Source: Symbiodinium natans
Taxonomy: Eukaryota; Sar; Dinophyceae; Suessiales; Symbiodiniaceae
DNA: 54,472 nt
Reading direction: 5' to 3'
Assembly: GCA_905221605.1 (NCBI GenBank)
Contig: CAJNDS010000335.1
Coordinates: forward strand, 1,094,458 to 1,148,929
Made by a program: the position numbers and the translations under genes
Notes under the pieces: model-generated
What the model saw: the letters and a program-made list of their open reading frames with translations, nothing else
What the model was told of the DNA's origin: nothing
The model's database searches: none
In this document: one piece after another, positions 28,912-39,600 of the stretch
How positions within the stretch are numbered: the first letter of the stretch is position 1
Layout: the number at the start of each line of letters is the position of its first letter

Positions 28912-29180
28912 TAAACCCTAAACCCTAAAACCCTAAAACCCGAAAACCCGAAAACCCGAAAACCCTAGAACCCTAAAACCCTAAAACCCTAAAACCCTAA
29001 AACCCTAAAACCCTAAAACCCTAAAACCCTAAAACCCTAACACCCTAAAACCCTAAAGTCCTAAAACCCTAAAACCCTAAGACCCTAAGACCCTAAGACC
29101 CTAAGACCCTAAGACCCTAAGACCCTAAGACCCTAAAACCCTAAAACCCTAAAACCCTAAAACCCTAAAACCCTAAACCC
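28912..29180 (-). repeat. 8-mer array (CCCTAAAA) with CCCTAAGA sub-block
   Basis: About 32 units of AAAACCCT, including a run of about seven AAGACCCT units. The same 8-mer recurs at 46996-47112. One extra A turns the heptamer into an octamer across the whole array. Confidence 0.93.
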
Positions 29181-29251
29181 TATTTGGGCTTAGGGCTTTT
29201 CTGGGCTTTCTGGGCTTTCTCAGGGCTTTTGGAGTTCAAGGTTTACTTGGA

Positions 29252-29373
29252 GGGTCGGAGGACTTAGTATGTAGCTATCGAATAGAGTTATAAGTCGGAT
29301 AACTCCAGTTAGGGTCCCTTTTAGGGTACTTAGAAGTCTACTTACTATCTCTCCCTACTAAGTCCCCCGACCC
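29252..29373. mobile_element. MITE-like element, family 5
   Basis: Inverted ends GGGTCGGAGGACTTAGTA and TACTAAGTCCCCCGACCC. Preceded by ACTTGGAGGG, a possible relic of a family 2 end. 122 bp. Confidence 0.85.
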
Positions 29374-30467
29374 GGTTTAGGGTTCAGGGTTTAGGGTTTA
29401 GGGTTTAGGGTTTAGGGTTTAGGGTTTAGGGTTTAGGGTTTAGGGTTTAGGGTTTAGGGTTTAGGGTTTAGGGGTTCAGGGTCTCACCCGCAAAGCCTCG
29501 GCTTCATGTGTTCCGGCAGCCTGACCGAACCTGATTTAAGTCTTTACAGGGATGAGCGACTTGCTTCTGCCCCCCGCTACCTGCCCTGGGGCTTAGGGTT
29601 TAGGGTTTAGGGTTTAGGGTTTAGGGTTTAGGGTTTAGGGTTTAGGGTTTAGGGTTTTAGGGAAAGTTACACACGAGACATTCTGGAAATCGATACCGCT
29701 ACGTATGGCCCTTTCGCAATGGCGCCGTGGTGTCTGCGTTCAAGTGTGGCTGGCCTGAGTGAGTCGATCTTCGCAACGATGGCCCTAACCCGAATGAGGC
29801 CCGGATAAGGCACGCTTACGGGTCAGGTGGGTCTTATTACGGGTTGGGGGTCGAACCCTAAACCCTAAACCCTCAACCCTAAACCCTACACCCTACACCC
29901 TAAACCCTAAACCCTAAACCCTAAACCCTAAACCCTAAACCCTAAACCCCAAACCCCAAACCCTAAACCCTTAAACCTAGGGGTGCAGCCCCCGCAGCCA
30001 TTTCGCGTCGCAGCCGGGAAGCTCCTTAGCTAAGCCCTGTGTGCCGAACCCATGGGTCCCCCTAAACCCTAAACCCTAAGCCCTAAACCCTAAACCCTAA
30101 ACCCTAAACCCTAAACCCTAAAACCTAAACCCTCGACCCTAAACCCATAAGGAACCCGAAAGCTTGAACCCCAAACCCCAAATCTAAGAGAACTTACATG
30201 GCCCCTTAGCATGGTCTCCACCTTCGTTGAATGGTTCTGAAGCATGGGCCCTGGGTTTTTATAAGGCTTCCTCTCAGGGCCCATATGAAGGAACCCTAGA
30301 ACCAAAATCCCTTAAGTATCTTAAGTGGACCCTAGACTCTACTAAGCCCTAAGCCCGAAGCCCTAGGCCCTAAACCCTAAACCCTAAACCCTAAACCCTA
30401 AACCCTAAACCCTAAACCCTAAACCCTAAACCCTAAACCCTAAACCCTAAACCCTAAACCCAAAGTG

Positions 30468-30570
30468 ATGAACGCTGACGCGGAGCCATGCCCTCCCAGA
30501 CCCGAGCATCCAAATCCGCTCTTCCAGCGACGGGAGTGGAAGTGCTTGAATGGAGCATGGCAGTTCATGG
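30468..30570 (+). CDS. GH2 exon 1 (start)
   Basis: ATG then NADAEPCPPRPEHPNPLFQ, RREWKCLNGAWQFM. PRPEHP.P.FQR.EW..LNG.W.F is the conserved N-terminus of this GH2 group. An AG two bases before the ATG could accept a trans-spliced leader (inference). GC donor at 30571. Confidence 0.82.
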
Positions 30571-32729
30571 GCTGGTGTTTAGAAAGTGTTTTCTAGGTTG
30601 GTTTAGGGTTTAGGGCTTAGGGTTTAGGGTTTAGGGTTTAGGGTTTAGGGTTTAGGGTTTAGGGTTTAGGGTTTAGGGTTTAGGGTTTAGGGTTTAGGGT
30701 TTAGGGTTTAGGGTTTAGAGCTTAAGGCTTAGGGCTTAGGGTTTGGGGCTTGGGGCTTAGGGCTTAGGGTTTAGGGCTTAGCGGCTTAGGGCTTAGGGTT
30801 TAGGGTTTAGGGTTTATTACCCTAAACCCAAAACCCTAAACCCTAAACTCCCATCGAACCCACAGCCTCCGTTGGTTTCACTTGCCACAAGCAAAAAAAG
30901 GTCACCCAACAAGCCAGAAGCACGTGGAGGGATCGCAAGTGTGGGCCATTTTCTGGTAAACTTAAAACTACGAGGAATACGGGTTTAGGGTTTAGGGTTT
31001 AGGGTTTAGGGTTTAGGGTTTAGAGCTTAAGGCTTAGGGTTTGGGGTTTGGGCCGGGCTCTGGGCGTTTCGCCTCTTGAGGGGTTTGCGGTTGTGCGGAT
31101 GTGGCAAGAGTCCCATCAGCAAGATACTCCAGCAGAGACCTCACCGAGGGGAGACGAACTAGACAAGGATGCCACTTTGGCCTAAACCCTAAACCCTAAA
31201 CCCTAAACCCTAAACCCTAAACCCCAAACCCTAAACCCTAAACCCTAAACCCTAAACTCTAGTCTCCCTTTAGGGTTCAGAGGGCTTAGGGTAGCGGTCT
31301 GGGGTGCAGGGCATCAGATTCCCTTTCTTTAGGGTTTAGGGTGTAGGGGACTGAGGCTTGGGTTACCTTTTCTCGTCCCTGGGTTTCGGGTTTAGGGTTA
31401 CCTGTGACTTTAATCCCCTAAACCCTAAACCCTAAACCCTAAACCCTAAACCCTAAACCCTAAACCCTAAACCCTAAACCCTAAACCCTAAACCCCAGGC
31501 CCTAAACTCGAGGTTCTCCATCCGGGCAAGTGATGCGAAGCACCCGCTTGTCACCCCAGACACCTGGGAGGGCGAGATCATCGTCCCCTTCTGCTGCTAT
31601 GCAGCCTAAACCCCAAAACTCAAAACCCAAAACCCTAAACCCTAAACCGTAAATCCTAAATCCTAAACCCTAAACCCTAAACCCTAAACCCTAAACCCTA
31701 AACCCTAAACCCTAAACCCTCCCAGCAATACCCCTGGTTTCCTTTTCAATAGAAGCAACCCCAAGCCTTTGAACCCTGAAACCCTTAAGCGCTGAGACCG
31801 GGTTTAGGATTTAGGGTTTAGGATTTAGGGTTTAGGGCTTAGGGTTTAGGATTTAGGGTTTAGGGTTTAGGGTTTAGGATTTAGGGTTTAGGGTTTAGGG
31901 TTTAGGGCTACAGGTTACCCTTATAGGGAAGAATATTTTCTTGGGGTGCTTCTTAAGCAGACAGTAGTAAGCCCCTAACATGGAACCACCCCCTGAGGAT
32001 TTACCCTAAACCCTAAACCCTAAACCCTAAACCCTAAACCCTAAACCCTAAACCCTAAACCCTAAACCCTAAACCCTAAACCCTAAACCCTAAACCCTAA
32101 AAGATTTCAGGTTGGGATGCTCCCCCTGATACTCACACGTACCCTTCTCCCTATGATAGTCCCTGTTAAGGACTGCTAGTATAAGGTGGAACATCCCAAA
32201 CTTCAGGTGAAACGCTAAACCCCAAACCCTGAACCCTAAAACCCTAAACCCTGAACCCCAAACCCTAAACCCTAAACCCTAAAACCCTAAAACCCTAAAA
32301 CCCTAAAACCCTAAACCCTAAACCCCAAGTAGTTCTTTTTCGTGCATCCTGAAGACCGATTTGAGTCGTGTCGAAACCCTAAACCCTAAGCATAAACCCT
32401 AAACCCTAAACCCTAAACCCTGAACCCTGAACCCTGATCTCTGAACCCTGATCCCTGATCCCTGAACCCTGAACCCTAAAGTAAAAGAAAGTCCGCGGCA
32501 ACCTGTGGGTTTCGGGTTTCGGGTTTGGGGTTTCGGGTTTAGGGTCTGGCGTTTAGGAACTGCACCCAGTTTTTAATCTTATTCTGTGGGGCGCTTACGG
32601 GGCTGCTGAGCTGGTTCTAAGTACGCTACAGCCCAAACCCTAAACCCTCAACCCCAAAGAAGTACAGGTATACTTGGGTTATTGAGTAGCCAGAACCTCC
32701 TAAGTGTACTAAACCCTAAACCCCAAGCC

Positions 32730-32817
<88 letters not shown>

Positions 32818-35800
32818 ACCCTAAACCCTAAACCCTAAACCCTAAACCCTAAACCCCAAACCCTAAACCCTAAACCCTAAGCCCTAACCCTTCAAATCCC
32901 AAAGCTTCAAGCCTTCTGAGGCTTGCAGTCGCCTCTTTCGGGGGCCTTGGCCTGCTTGTCGGTGAAGCGGCGTACGGCCTTGGGGCTGAAGCTTCGGTTG
33001 GGATCGTGGTGCCCTTTTGCCCTCTTTGTTTAGGGTTTAGGGTTTAGGGTTTAGGGTTTAGGGTTTAGGGTTTAGGGTTTAGGGTTTAGGGTTTCGAATG
33101 TAAGGTTCTCTCATCCAATTAGCCAACACCCCGCAAAAGATTACCCTCATTGTGATCTGGTTGCTGGGCTTCCAAGGCACCCTCCCCCCCTCGCGCCCGG
33201 GCTGGCCAAGAAGCATCGTGGCTTCTCTAGTTTAGGTTTGAGGGTTGAGGGTTTAGGGTTTAAGGTTGAGGGTTCGGGGTTTAGGGTTTAGGGTTTGGGG
33301 ATGGAGTTTATGGCGTTCACTGGGTTTTCTGGGTATACTCAACCCCAGACCGTAAACCCTAAACCCAGGGTTTCTGGGTATTGGGGAAGTAAGGTACGAG
33401 CTCTGGTATCGGCGATGTCTCCAGCTGCCCAGAACTTGGAGAGAAGCTGCTGGCCGCAAGCGTGTGCTCTTGCACATAGGCCTTCTGGTTATTCTTTATG
33501 GGGTTTAGGGTTTGGGGTGTAGGGTTTAGGGTTTAGGGTTTAGGGTTTAGGGTTAAACGCCGTAAAACCCCCAAGCCCTAAAACTAGACCGCCTGCGCGC
33601 AGGCGCCTGCGACTACACCTGCGTGGTTCTCGTGAACGGCGTCGCCGTCGGGAAGCCGCACGTCGGCGGCTCCACCGCCTTCGAGTACGACATCACCGAC
33701 GCGCTGTCAGGCGCCCAGGAGGATGAAGTGCTGATCAAGTGCACCGACCATGAAGAGACTCTTTCTGGGTTTGCTTTGGAAATATGTTGTCGAGTTCTCA
33801 GTGCCTGCATCTCCTTTTTGCATACCCTAAACCCTTAAACCCTAAACCCCAAACGCCAAACCCCAAACCCTTTTTCAGACATCCCTACACCCCAACCCAC
33901 AGAGCCATGAAGGCCAAAGACCCCAACCCATAGAGATTCATGTTTCAAGGACCCCCCAATCCACCCCTGCGAATTTAGGTGTCGGGTTTAGGGTTCAGGG
34001 TTTAGGATTCAGGGTACAGGGCGTTGCTATCGGCTATTCAGCTCCTTGAACCATAAACCCTACACTCCTAGACCCTATCAAGCCTTTGTGGCGCTTTACT
34101 GTAACTTTACATCTTTAGCCTTTTTGGGCTTATTGGGTTTCTTAAGAAGGCAGCTAAACATTAAATTTCTAGCTACCCTGCTAAGGGCAGCCAAGAAGCC
34201 AAGACTTCACTCAATCACCAAGCTATGCACGGCGTGTCTCATCGCCTGGGCTATCCAATGCTACTCCCACCCGAACCTTGTACCCAACATGCAGCCCACA
34301 TAAGACCTTGTCCCGGTGGTTCTTTGCAACCCTAAGCCCTAAACCCTAAACCCTAAACCCTAAACCCTAAACCCTAAACCCTAAACCCTAAACCCTAAAC
34401 CCTAAACCCTAAACCCTAAACCCTAAACCCTAAACCCCCCAAAACCCAAGGAGACGGATGGCAAGGCCATGGAGCCCAGGGGGAAGCAGCTGGTTTCCAG
34501 CGCCTACCGCGGCCAAGGGCCGCACGTGCCGACTCTGCGTCGGCCCCAGGGGTCTTAGGGCTTGGGTTCAGTAGGGTGTAGCCCTAAACCCTAAACCCTA
34601 AACCCTAAACTCTAAACCCTATACCCTCAACCCTAAACCCTTCCTAAGCACTGAAGCCCTCAAGGGCCAGAAACTCAGGGGCCCCACTTGAATGAACCCT
34701 GCGCTTAGCCAAGGGTTTCGGGTTTAGGTGTCAGGGCTTGGGACCCCTGAGCCCTAAGCCCTAAGCCCTACACCCTACACTCTGCACCCTAAACCCTACA
34801 CAACTCCTCTTAGGGTTTAGGGTTTAGGGTTTAGGGTTTAGCGTTTAGGGTTTAGGGTTTAGGGTTTAGGGTTCAGGGCTACAACTGTAGCTCTGTCAAG
34901 GTACTCCAACATCACCGGCTTGTGGCAGCGCCTTTGCTTAGCCACTGCCAGTGACTCCGTGACTCCAATACCTCCGAATGAAAGGTACGGACAGACCCTA
35001 GACCCTAGACCCTAGACCCTAGACCCTAGATCCTAGACCCTAGACCCTAGACCTTAGACCCTAGACCCTAGACCCTAGACCCTAGACCCTAGACCCTAGA
35101 CCCTAGACCCTAAACCCTAAACCCTAAACCCTAAACCCTAAACCCTAAACCCTAAACCCTAAACCCTAAACCCTAAACCCTAAACCCTAAACCCTAAACC
35201 CTAAACCCTAAACCCTAAACCCTAAACCCTACCGGAGTCACTGGGTTTGGTGAGAGCCTTTGAGCTTGTTTTGGGGGTGGCCTCCTTTTTGGGTGGGCGA
35301 ACGGTCGCTTTGGAATCCAAACGTGCGCCCTAGAGCCTGAGCCTTTTAAGCCCTTAGAAGCCTACACCCCACACCCCACACCCCAAACCCCAAACCCCAA
35401 ACCCTAAGCCCTAAACCCAAAGCCCTAACTAAACCCTAAACCCAAAGCCCTAACTAAACCCTAAACCCAAAGCCCTAACTAAACCCTAAACCGCAAACCC
35501 TAAGTTAGTTCCAGCCTAGGAGCGTCTGGATCGAGCTGGTTGGCCCACGGTACCTGCGCCGCGTTCACTGTGCCCCCCGAGCCGACCAGGATGCTCACAG
35601 GGGCTTCGGGTTTATAGGGTTTAGGGTTTAGGATTTAGGGTTTAGGGTTTAGGATTTAGAGGGCTTTGGGTGTAGTTAAATTAGGGTGTCTGGTTTAGGG
35701 GGTTTAGGGGTTAGGGTTTATAGGGTTTGTAGGGTGTACAGGGTTTATAGGGTTTACAGGGTTTACAGGGTTTACAGGGTTTACAGGGTTTACAGGGTTT

Positions 35801-36651
35801 ACAGGGTTTACAGGGTTTATCGGGTTGTGGGTTTATAGGGTGTGAGGCTATACAGGGTTTCGGGATATAGGGTGTAGGGATTATGTGGGGTTTAATTATG
35901 GTTTATAGGGTGTAGGGTTTATATAGGGTTTAGGGTTTAGGGTAGAGGCTATAGGGTTCAGGGTTTCGGGTTTAGAGTTTAGGGTTTTGGGCCCTTCGTT
36001 CTGGATGTCGCGCCCAGCCAACTTTGGATTGTCGAGATGAGATCTTCAGAGCCCACGTCTTTTTGCTTCGCGTAAACTCCTTGGTAGCCCTGAACCCTAA
36101 ACCCTAAATCCCTGTGGTACCCTTTTACACTTTTTTGGTTCTGGGTTCCCTTATAAGGTAGCCAACCTCAAAAACAGGCTGCCCCTGTACAGAATATGGT
36201 TATGGGGCTACTAAGACTCTGTAAGATCTGTGCCCTGAACTATGCCACTTCTGTGCTTGGGTCGTTCTCTAAATTTTGGGTCTCTTTTGAGGGTCCTGAT
36301 TGTCAGGATGCCGCGCGATATGGGGGACCCTACCTTAGAGAACGTAAAAAGGGGTCGCAATAATTACCAATAGCATTTCCTTATGGTTCCTTTATATTTA
36401 TACTATCATAACCCCAAAACCCTGTTCTAGTTATGAAGGCCCCTATATTACCTCATATCATGACCACACACATCCACTTACTAAGGTGCTCACAGGGCGG
36501 AAAGGCGATTTTTGTCTTGAGCCTTCGACTGCGAATCCCGAAGCCCTACTTGAATCCCTTGTAAGCCCTAAGCCCTAAGCCCTAAACCCTATACCCTAAA
36601 CCCCAAACCCCAAACCCTAAACCCTAAACCCTTATCCCTGAACCCTAAGCC

Positions 36652-36690
<39 letters not shown>

Positions 36691-39600
36691 ACCCTTAACC
36701 CTAAACCCTAAGCCAACATGAAGGAGATGGTAGACTGGTCCCTGGAGATGCGCCCCGAGCTGGCCCCGGGCACTTCTTCGGCAGGGTTGGTGGTGGAGGC
36801 CGTTCTCTTCCTGGACGTGCACCGGAAGGCAGGATTTAGGGTTTAGGGTTTAGGGTTTAGGGTCTAGGGTTGGTAGCCACCAATGAACCTCCCAGAAGGA
36901 GGCTCTTTGGTCCGGGGTCTCGGGTTTAAGGCTTAGGGTTTAGGGTTTAGGGTTTAAGGCTTAGGGTTGTAACATAGAGCGCGCGAGTTTCTTGAGATGG
37001 AAACAGTGCAGCCTGTTTGGTTCATCGGTTCTTTCTTCCGAAGCCCTGAACCCCAAAAGGGTTTTGGGTATTATGTTATTAGGGTACTAGGGTTTTAGGG
37101 CATTCGGGTATTACCCTAAACCCTACACCCTGAACCCTAAACCCTAAACCCTGAACCCTAAACCCTAAACCCGAAAAAGGGATCCATCTCCCGCAGGTTC
37201 CGCTGGCTCGGGCGGTCGGGAACCTGGCGTCTGCCCTCTTCCTGCAGGCGCCGGTGGGGGTTTATAGGTTCCAGAGACCGAACCCTACCCCCACCCCCCC
37301 TTAAACATCCTAAACCCTAAACCCTAAACCCTAAACCCTAAACCCTAAACCCTAAACCCTAAACCCTAAACCCTAACCCTAAACCCTAAACCCTAAACCC
37401 TAAACCCTAAACCCCAAACCCTAAACCCCAAACCCTAAACCCTAAACCCTAAACCCTAAACCCTAAACCCTAAACCCCGAAGAGGTGCCCCGCGGCTGGG
37501 CCAGACTCTGGAGTCCGAGCCGGCCGTACCTGTACGGCTTGCGCCCTGGGCTGGATTTGGGGTTTAGGGTTTAGGGTCTTTAGGGTTCAGGGTGTTTAGG
37601 GTTTAGGGTTTAGGGTTTAGGGTTTAGGGTTTAGGGTTTAGGGTTTATATAGGGTTTTGGTTTGTTTCCTTGCGTGCTTTACTTCAAGGGGGAGCCTCAC
37701 GGGGACTCCGCGTCATGGGAAAGGGAGCCTTGCGAAGCCTGAGGGAGGTTGTACGGCGGGAATAGGGACTTCGCGGTTTCTGCAGTGTGCTCTGTCGGGT
37801 GTAGGGTGTATCGATCCCTATAGGGGTTTAGGGTTAGGGTTCAGGGTGTAGGGTGTAGAGTGTTAGGGGTTTAGGGTTTGGTGTATAGTGAAAGAGGGTG
37901 TTCGAGTCGGGGCCCTAATCTTTGTCTTTTTACTCTATGCTCCATAGTCAGGATCTACAAGTTACATGTTCGCTCTAGTAGCCCTGAACCCGAATCTGAG
38001 GAAGTACCGGCTCTTTGATCGCGGCATACTGGTAGACGAGGCGCAACTCTCTACCCGAAACCCTAATTAGGGTTCAGAGCTTAACTTAAACCCTAAACCC
38101 TAAACCCTAAACCCTAAATCCTAAACCCTAGGGATTTACGTTTGCGAGACTTTCGGTGTGCTTGAAGTTCAGACCTTACAGCATCAAACGCTCCCAGAAC
38201 CTTTTTGGGTTTCGGGTTTGGGGGTTTAGGGTTTGGAATTTCAACCTTAGAAGACCTTAAACCCTAAAGCCTGAACCCTAACCTCAGGCATAAAGGCCTT
38301 CTATGACAAGACCTACCTTTTGTGGCCGGCGGGGGGGGGGGGGGGGGGGGGGGTTCCAGGGTTGAACTGTGAGGCTGAACTTTTGAAACCCAGAACCAGC
38401 ATGAGGGTCTAGCATTTTAGGGTTTTTAGAATTACATGGTCTAGGGTTGCCGTGCAGCCGCAAAGAAGGACGTGTTTTAGACCTCACGGTGCAAGTAGGG
38501 TTTAATGTCTAGCAAACTGCCCTTCCACCTTTGCCCTTTTATAAGGTCTCCTGGTGCCCCTATCAACCCCATGCATCGAAAGGGGGCTGGCTTAGGGTTT
38601 AGGATTTAGGGTTTAGGGTCTAGGGGTTAGGGTTTAGGGTTTCGGGTAAGCCTACGACTGCATGGCCAGGTCACTTCTTACACTGCTCTTCGCGTGGTGG
38701 CCGTACGTGGCGACGAGATCCTCCTGAATGGTCGGCCCTTATTCTTGCGCCGCCTGGATGTCGCAAGAGGTCTAGGCAGCTAAACCCTCAACCCGAAACC
38801 TTGAACTCTGGGCCCTAAGCCCATAAACCCCTAACTAAACCCTAAACCCTAAACCCTAAGCCCTAAACCTCAACCCTAACCCCTAAAGCCTAAACCCTAA
38901 ACCTTAAATCCTAAACCCTACACCCTACACCCTAAACCCTAAAGCCTAAAGCCTAAACCTTAAACCCTAAACCTGCACACTACACCCTAAACCCTACACC
39001 CTACACCCTACACCCTAAACCCTCAACCCTAAACCCTAAACCCTAAACCCTAAACCCTCAGCTCTAAACCCTTAACCCTTAACCCTTAAACCCTAAACCC
39101 TAAACCCTAAACCCCAAACCCCAAACCTCCAACCCCAAACCCAAGACCACTGGCAAGTACGTTCAACTTACTTCTCCAACAGCTGAACTTTAAACTTTTT
39201 GAGTTTCCTTATTTAGTAGGAATAATAAAGTTTAACCTTTTTTATCCCTTGGTTATAGGAGAAGTAAGTCAAAGGCCTTGTCCTGGACCAGGGCTACTAC
39301 CCAGACGGCCTCTGGACGGCCAAGAGACAAGGTCTTTTCCTGGCAAAGGCTTTTCTTTTTTGGTAGGGTTTCGGGTTTAGGGCTTGGGGTTTAGGGTTTA
39401 GGGTTTAGGGTTTAGGGTTTAGGGTTTAGGGCTTAGGGTTTAGGGTTTAGGGTTCAGGGTTCAGGAGGGTCCCAAAACCCCAACGTTGTTTCCCGTCCGC
39501 CTCGCTGATTTTGCCCTGCCCGTTGACCAAGCATTTGCCGCTTGCATGCCCGATCTTCACTTTCTCGTTCGCAGGGTCGCAACTCCAAGCCTCTATTTCA

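Larger units (their letters stand above)
28489..30467. other. Spacer between genes C and D
   Basis: Mixed heptamers 28510-28910, CCCTAAAA 8-mer array 28912-29180, element 29252-29373, TTTAGGG 29375-29475 and 29588-29655, unique DNA 29655-29850, CCCTAAA 29855-29975, 30062-30130 and 30364-30465. Promoter not recognisable; dinoflagellate promoters lack a clear TATA box. Confidence 0.75.
31593..32920. other. GH2 intron 3 (1.3 kb)
   Basis: CCCTAAA 31640-31725, TTTAGGG/ATTTAGGG 31800-31910, element remnant 31940-31968, CCCTAAA 32004-32100, element 32113-32197, CCCTAAA/CCCTAAAA 32210-32330, CCCTGAA 32410-32480, CCCTCAA 32729-32822. Orientation alternates. Confidence 0.75.

Noticed and set aside
28912-29180. 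CRISPR-like array
   Set aside because: Regular short repeats have no unique spacers; these are simple tandem octamers.
32921-33001. Reverse-strand coding (reads FSPKAVRRFTDKQAKAPERG)
   Set aside because: Both strands are open here, but the forward reading joins GH2 exons on both sides in phase and supplies the missing SPLSG segment.
33589-33608. GC-rich hairpin as a terminator
   Set aside because: The palindrome overlaps a splice acceptor of a eukaryotic gene; bacterial-type terminators are not expected.
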